DNA of 43,104 bases from the NCBI GenBank assembly GCA_019313245.1, contig JAFDBP010000203.1, positions 1 through 43,104 of the forward strand. Direction: 5' to 3'. Below, piece after piece: positions 40,668 through 43,104 of the stretch. A model generated the notes under the pieces. The model ran no database searches and had not been told where the DNA came from. It worked only from the letters and a program-made list of their open reading frames with translations. A program made the translations under genes and the position numbers. Each line of letters starts with the position of its first letter. Position 1 is the first letter of the stretch. The DNA comes from Deltaproteobacteria bacterium (GTDB lineage: Bacteria; Myxococcota_A; UBA9160; SMWR01).

Positions 40668-41927
40668 ATGGTCCTGGGCGGAGAGACGGCGACTCGCTTC
40701 CACGGCTGGCGCATGGTCGGTGTGGCCTTCGTCGTCGAGTTCTTCGCCGTGGGCTTCTTCTTCTACTCCTTTGGCGTGTACCTCAAGGCGATCGAAGCCG
40801 AGCTGACGGGCTCGCGGCTCGGAGTCTCGCTCGGAATGATGGTGACGAGTGCGGTGGGCGCGATCCTCGCTCCCTTCGTGGGGCGCGCGCTCGATCGCTA
40901 CCCAATCAAGCGTATCATGCTGATGGGAGCGGTGGCGTTGAGCTTCGGCTTTGCCCTGCTCTCGCGGGTCGACGCCATCTGGCAGTTCTACCTCGTGCTC
41001 GGCAGCTTCGTCGCCTTTGGCACGAGCATGATGGGAGGTCTCGCCAGCGCCAAGCTCGTGGCGAACTGGTTCCAGGCGCGTCGCGGCACCGCCCTGGGCA
41101 TCGCCGGCGTGGGCATCTCGTTCTCGGGCGTGGTCATGCCGCCGGTCGCGGCCTGGCTCGTATCCGAGTACGGCTGGCGCGGGGGCTACCTCGTCTATGC
41201 GCTCGCCACGCTCGTCGTCGTCGTCCCGACGGTGGGGCTGTTCGTGGTGAACCGTCCCGAGGACATGGAGCTTCGCCCCGACGGGGCAGCACCGCAGCCA
41301 GAGCAGAGTCACGCCGATTCGATTGAGGTTGCCTGGAGCACGCGGCAGATCCTGCACTCTCGGAACTACTGGGCCATCGCGCTGCCATTCGCGTTGAGCT
41401 TTTCGACGCTCTCGGCGATCCTCGTCCACCTCGTTCCCCATGCCAGCGACAGCGGCATCCCGATCGCCCGCGCGGCCTGGGTGCTCTCGTTCGCGGCTGG
41501 TGCCGGGGTGCTCGGCAAGCTGGTCTTCGGCCGGCTGGTGGATTTCGTCGATCCGCGATTCGCCGTCTGGACCTCTTTCGGCACGCAGCTGGCGGGTCTG
41601 CTGGTGATCATGCAGCAGCCGGGCTACGCGGGGCTCGTGGCGGGCGCCGTGATCTTCGGCTTCGGCATGGGAGGCGTCGTGCCTCTCCAGGGAGCCGTGG
41701 CTGGCTTGGCTTTCGGACGCCTCTCCTTCGGGACGGTGTTGGGCTTGATTCGGCCTTTGCAGTTCTCATTCAACCTGATCGGAATCCCGCTGGCGGGCTG
41801 GATCCACGACACCACGGGCAGCTACGATGTGGCCTGGAAGTTCTTCTGCGGGGTCTACATCGTCGCCAGCCTGATGGTCGCGGCTCTGCGCGTGCAGCGC
41901 GCGCCGAGCGTGCCGGCGGCGGCATAG
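40668..41927 (+). CDS. MFS transporter (monocarboxylate/OFA-like)
   Basis: A 419-residue 12-helix transporter. ATG 40668 is preferred because GGGGAG lies 10 bases upstream; ATG 40617 has none. It opens RFHGWRMVGVAFVVEFFAVG, followed by FFFYSFGVYLKAIEAELTGS, the arrangement of the oxalate/formate and monocarboxylate-like group (first helix after a Trp-Arg, then YSFGVF/Y). Loop 2-3 is VGRALDRYPIKRIMLMG, and helix 5 is GIAGVGISFSGVVMPPVAAW. The substrate is probably a small organic anion, but it is not certain. Its stop directly abuts the stop of the convergent flavoprotein gene (TAG at 41925-41927 next to the complementary TAG at 41928-41930), so the two 3' ends must overlap as transcripts. Confidence 0.87.
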   Translation: MVLGGETATRFHGWRMVGVAFVVEFFAVGFFFYSFGVYLKAIEAELTGSRLGVSLGMMVTSAVGAILAPFVGRALDRYPIKRIMLMGAVALSFGFALLSRVDAIWQFYLVLGSFVAFGTSMMGGLASAKLVANWFQARRGTALGIAGVGISFSGVVMPPVAAWLVSEYGWRGGYLVYALATLVVVVPTVGLFVVNRPEDMELRPDGAAPQPEQSHADSIEVAWSTRQILHSRNYWAIALPFALSFSTLSAILVHLVPHASDSGIPIARAAWVLSFAAGAGVLGKLVFGRLVDFVDPRFAVWTSFGTQLAGLLVIMQQPGYAGLVAGAVIFGFGMGGVVPLQGAVAGLAFGRLSFGTVLGLIRPLQFSFNLIGIPLAGWIHDTTGSYDVAWKFFCGVYIVASLMVAALRVQRAPSVPAAA

Positions 41928-43104
41928 CTAGGGCGCCACGGCGCGCTCGCGCAGAATGCGTGTCTCGCCGGCGTCCATCTCGCGCGCGTAGCGGTGACCC
42001 GCGAACACGGCCGTCGCGATGGCGCCGGGCGCGCTGCAATCGCCGACGCGGGTGATGTCGATGCGCTCGCACAGCTCGTCGTACAGCGCGTCGTTCGGCT
42101 CGCGCGAGGTCACCATCACCACGCTGGCCGCCTCCACCTCGCGCGTGCGGCCGGTGTGTACGCAGGCCAGCTCGGCTCGACCGGCAGCCAGTGAGCGGAT
42201 GGCGCAATCGATCTCGATGCGCACACCGAGCTCGATCAGGCGCGCCTGGATCCTGCTCTGCTCTTCGAAGAACAGCGTCCACTTGGAAACCCGCCCGGAC
42301 GGTGTAACCAGGAGCACCTCGAGGCCAGCCCTGCGCAGCTTCTCCGCCACCACCCCGCCCATGTAGTAGTGGTCGTCGTCATAGACGAGCACCGGGCTCT
42401 GCGGCGTGGCGCCGTCCATCACGTCGTCGGGCGTCAGCACGTGAGCGTCCTGCCAGCCCGGGATGGGCTGCTCGTGCAGGCGCCCTCGGCCGTCCTTGCG
42501 CCACGTGGCGCCCGTCGCCAGCGCCACGCGGTCCGCCCCGAACTCGAGGATCTGCGCCGCGTCGACGCGGCTGCCCAGCAAGACCTGGACGTGCGGCAGC
42601 TGTTTGAGCTGCGCGAGGCGCCAGTCGCGCACGCGCGCCCACTCGGAGAGTCCGGGCAGCGTGGCCGACTCGCGCGTCACGCGGCCGCCGAGCTCGTTGC
42701 GCGCCTCGGCCAGCGTCACCGCGTAACCGCGCCGGCCCAGCCACACCGCAGCCTCGAGGCCGGCGGGCCCTCCGCCTACCACGAGCAGCTTGCGCTCGGA
42801 CGCCTTGGGAGCGATGTGCTCGGGGTGCCAGCCCTGGCGCCACTCCTCGCCCATGGTCGCGTTCTGCGTGCAACGAATCGGCGAGGCTTGCACCGCGAAC
42901 GGGTAGCAGAAGTTGCAGCCGATGCACTCCCGGATGTCCTCGAAGCGCCCTTCCCGGATCTTCGCGGGCAGAAAAGGATCGGCGATGGATGGCCGCGCGG
43001 CGCCCACGAAGTCGACGACGCCCTGCTGCACCTGGCGCAGCATCGTCTCGGGAGATGTGAAACGGCCGACAGTCACCACCGGCTTCGTCGTCACGAGCTT
43101 CACC
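41928..43104 (-). CDS. Trimethylamine-dehydrogenase-type iron-sulfur flavoprotein (5' end missing)
   Basis: The last ~392 residues of a larger protein whose frame is open to the right edge; the missing N-terminal part should be the FMN-binding old-yellow-enzyme barrel. Visible: the barrel end (VGRFTSPETMLRQVQQGVVD, FVGAARPSIADPFLPAKI), a [4Fe-4S] motif CIGCNFC followed 12 residues later by a fourth Cys in RCTQNATMGEEWRQGWHPE, then dinucleotide-binding VVGGGPAGLEAAVWL, and DDHYYMGGVVAEKLRRAG. The CTQNAT..GEE..GWHPE and YYMG..VAEKL patterns match trimethylamine and dimethylamine dehydrogenases and histamine dehydrogenase rather than dienoyl-CoA reductase. The expected reaction is oxidative demethylation or deamination of an amine, with electrons passed to a flavoprotein or quinone pool. 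The substrate cannot be fixed from this part. Confidence 0.85.
   Translation of the reverse strand, partial: VKLVTTKPVVTVGRFTSPETMLRQVQQGVVDFVGAARPSIADPFLPAKIREGRFEDIRECIGCNFCYPFAVQASPIRCTQNATMGEEWRQGWHPEHIAPKASERKLLVVGGGPAGLEAAVWLGRRGYAVTLAEARNELGGRVTRESATLPGLSEWARVRDWRLAQLKQLPHVQVLLGSRVDAAQILEFGADRVALATGATWRKDGRGRLHEQPIPGWQDAHVLTPDDVMDGATPQSPVLVYDDDHYYMGGVVAEKLRRAGLEVLLVTPSGRVSKWTLFFEEQSRIQARLIELGVRIEIDCAIRSLAAGRAELACVHTGRTREVEAASVVMVTSREPNDALYDELCERIDITRVGDCSAPGAIATAVFAGHRYAREMDAGETRILRERAVAP

Overview
The window is a 43.1 kb stretch of GC-rich bacterial chromosome (roughly 63-66 % G+C by eye) holding about 31 protein genes plus one weak small-ORF candidate. I see no rRNA, tRNA, CRISPR array, phage block or intact insertion sequence. 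Gene content points to a Gram-negative, environmental, probably deltaproteobacterial-type lineage (Myxococcota, Desulfobacterota or Binatota-like). The evidence is several lipoproteins, a periplasmic octahaem cytochrome c, secreted proteins with thrombospondin type 3 and dockerin-like calcium loops, TM2 proteins, and a sucrose synthase / sucrose-phosphate synthase pair. This placement is an inference from gene content; no marker gene is present.

Layout. 0-6.3 kb: the 3' end of a secreted calcium-loop protein, a DUF2188 mini-protein, a secreted alpha/beta hydrolase, an octahaem cytochrome c, a 15-residue-repeat lipoprotein and two overlapping TM2 genes. 6.5-17.4 kb: a DHH-phosphoesterase-like/CPBP-like membrane fusion, pyruvate phosphate dikinase, a tandem bacterioferritin-like protein followed by a SET-domain protein, a glycerophosphodiesterase behind an unusual fusion of a NitT/TauT-type binding domain to a DUF4239 membrane domain, and a second secreted calcium-loop protein. 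17.4-22.3 kb: a PLP-dependent Cys/Met-metabolism gene interrupted by an in-frame TAG, a serine/threonine dehydratase-like gene, a beta-lactamase-fold lipoprotein and a PP2C phosphatase. 22.4-30.2 kb: a same-strand run of a two-TM K+ channel with two RCK modules, an MscS channel, an APC permease, an M48 lipoprotein protease and a creatinase/ectoine-hydrolase-like M24 protein. 30.3-35.8 kb: a compact sucrose operon read leftwards (fructokinase, fused sucrose-phosphate synthase/phosphatase, sucrose synthase). 36-43.1 kb: three MFS transporters, a proline-iminopeptidase-like lipoprotein in a lower-GC patch, and the 3' part of a trimethylamine-dehydrogenase-type iron-sulfur flavoprotein running off the right edge.

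How they may work together. The clearest physiological theme lies at 21.5-35.8 kb. A K+ channel and a mechanosensitive channel would govern ion and solute release. An amino-acid/polyamine permease and an ectoine-hydrolase-like enzyme would handle nitrogenous solutes. The sucrose operon can make sucrose (SPS-SPP) and recycle it (sucrose synthase, fructokinase). I read this as an osmoadaptation and carbon-reserve neighbourhood; the functional coupling is inferred. The strongest candidates for undescribed biology are three architectures: the DHH/CPBP-like fusion with reversed motif order, the binding-protein/DUF4239 fusion, and the tandem ferritin whose two halves have lost different di-iron ligands. 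No transcription factor or two-component gene was recognised, so any local control is likely to come from elsewhere, acting through the inverted repeats noted below.
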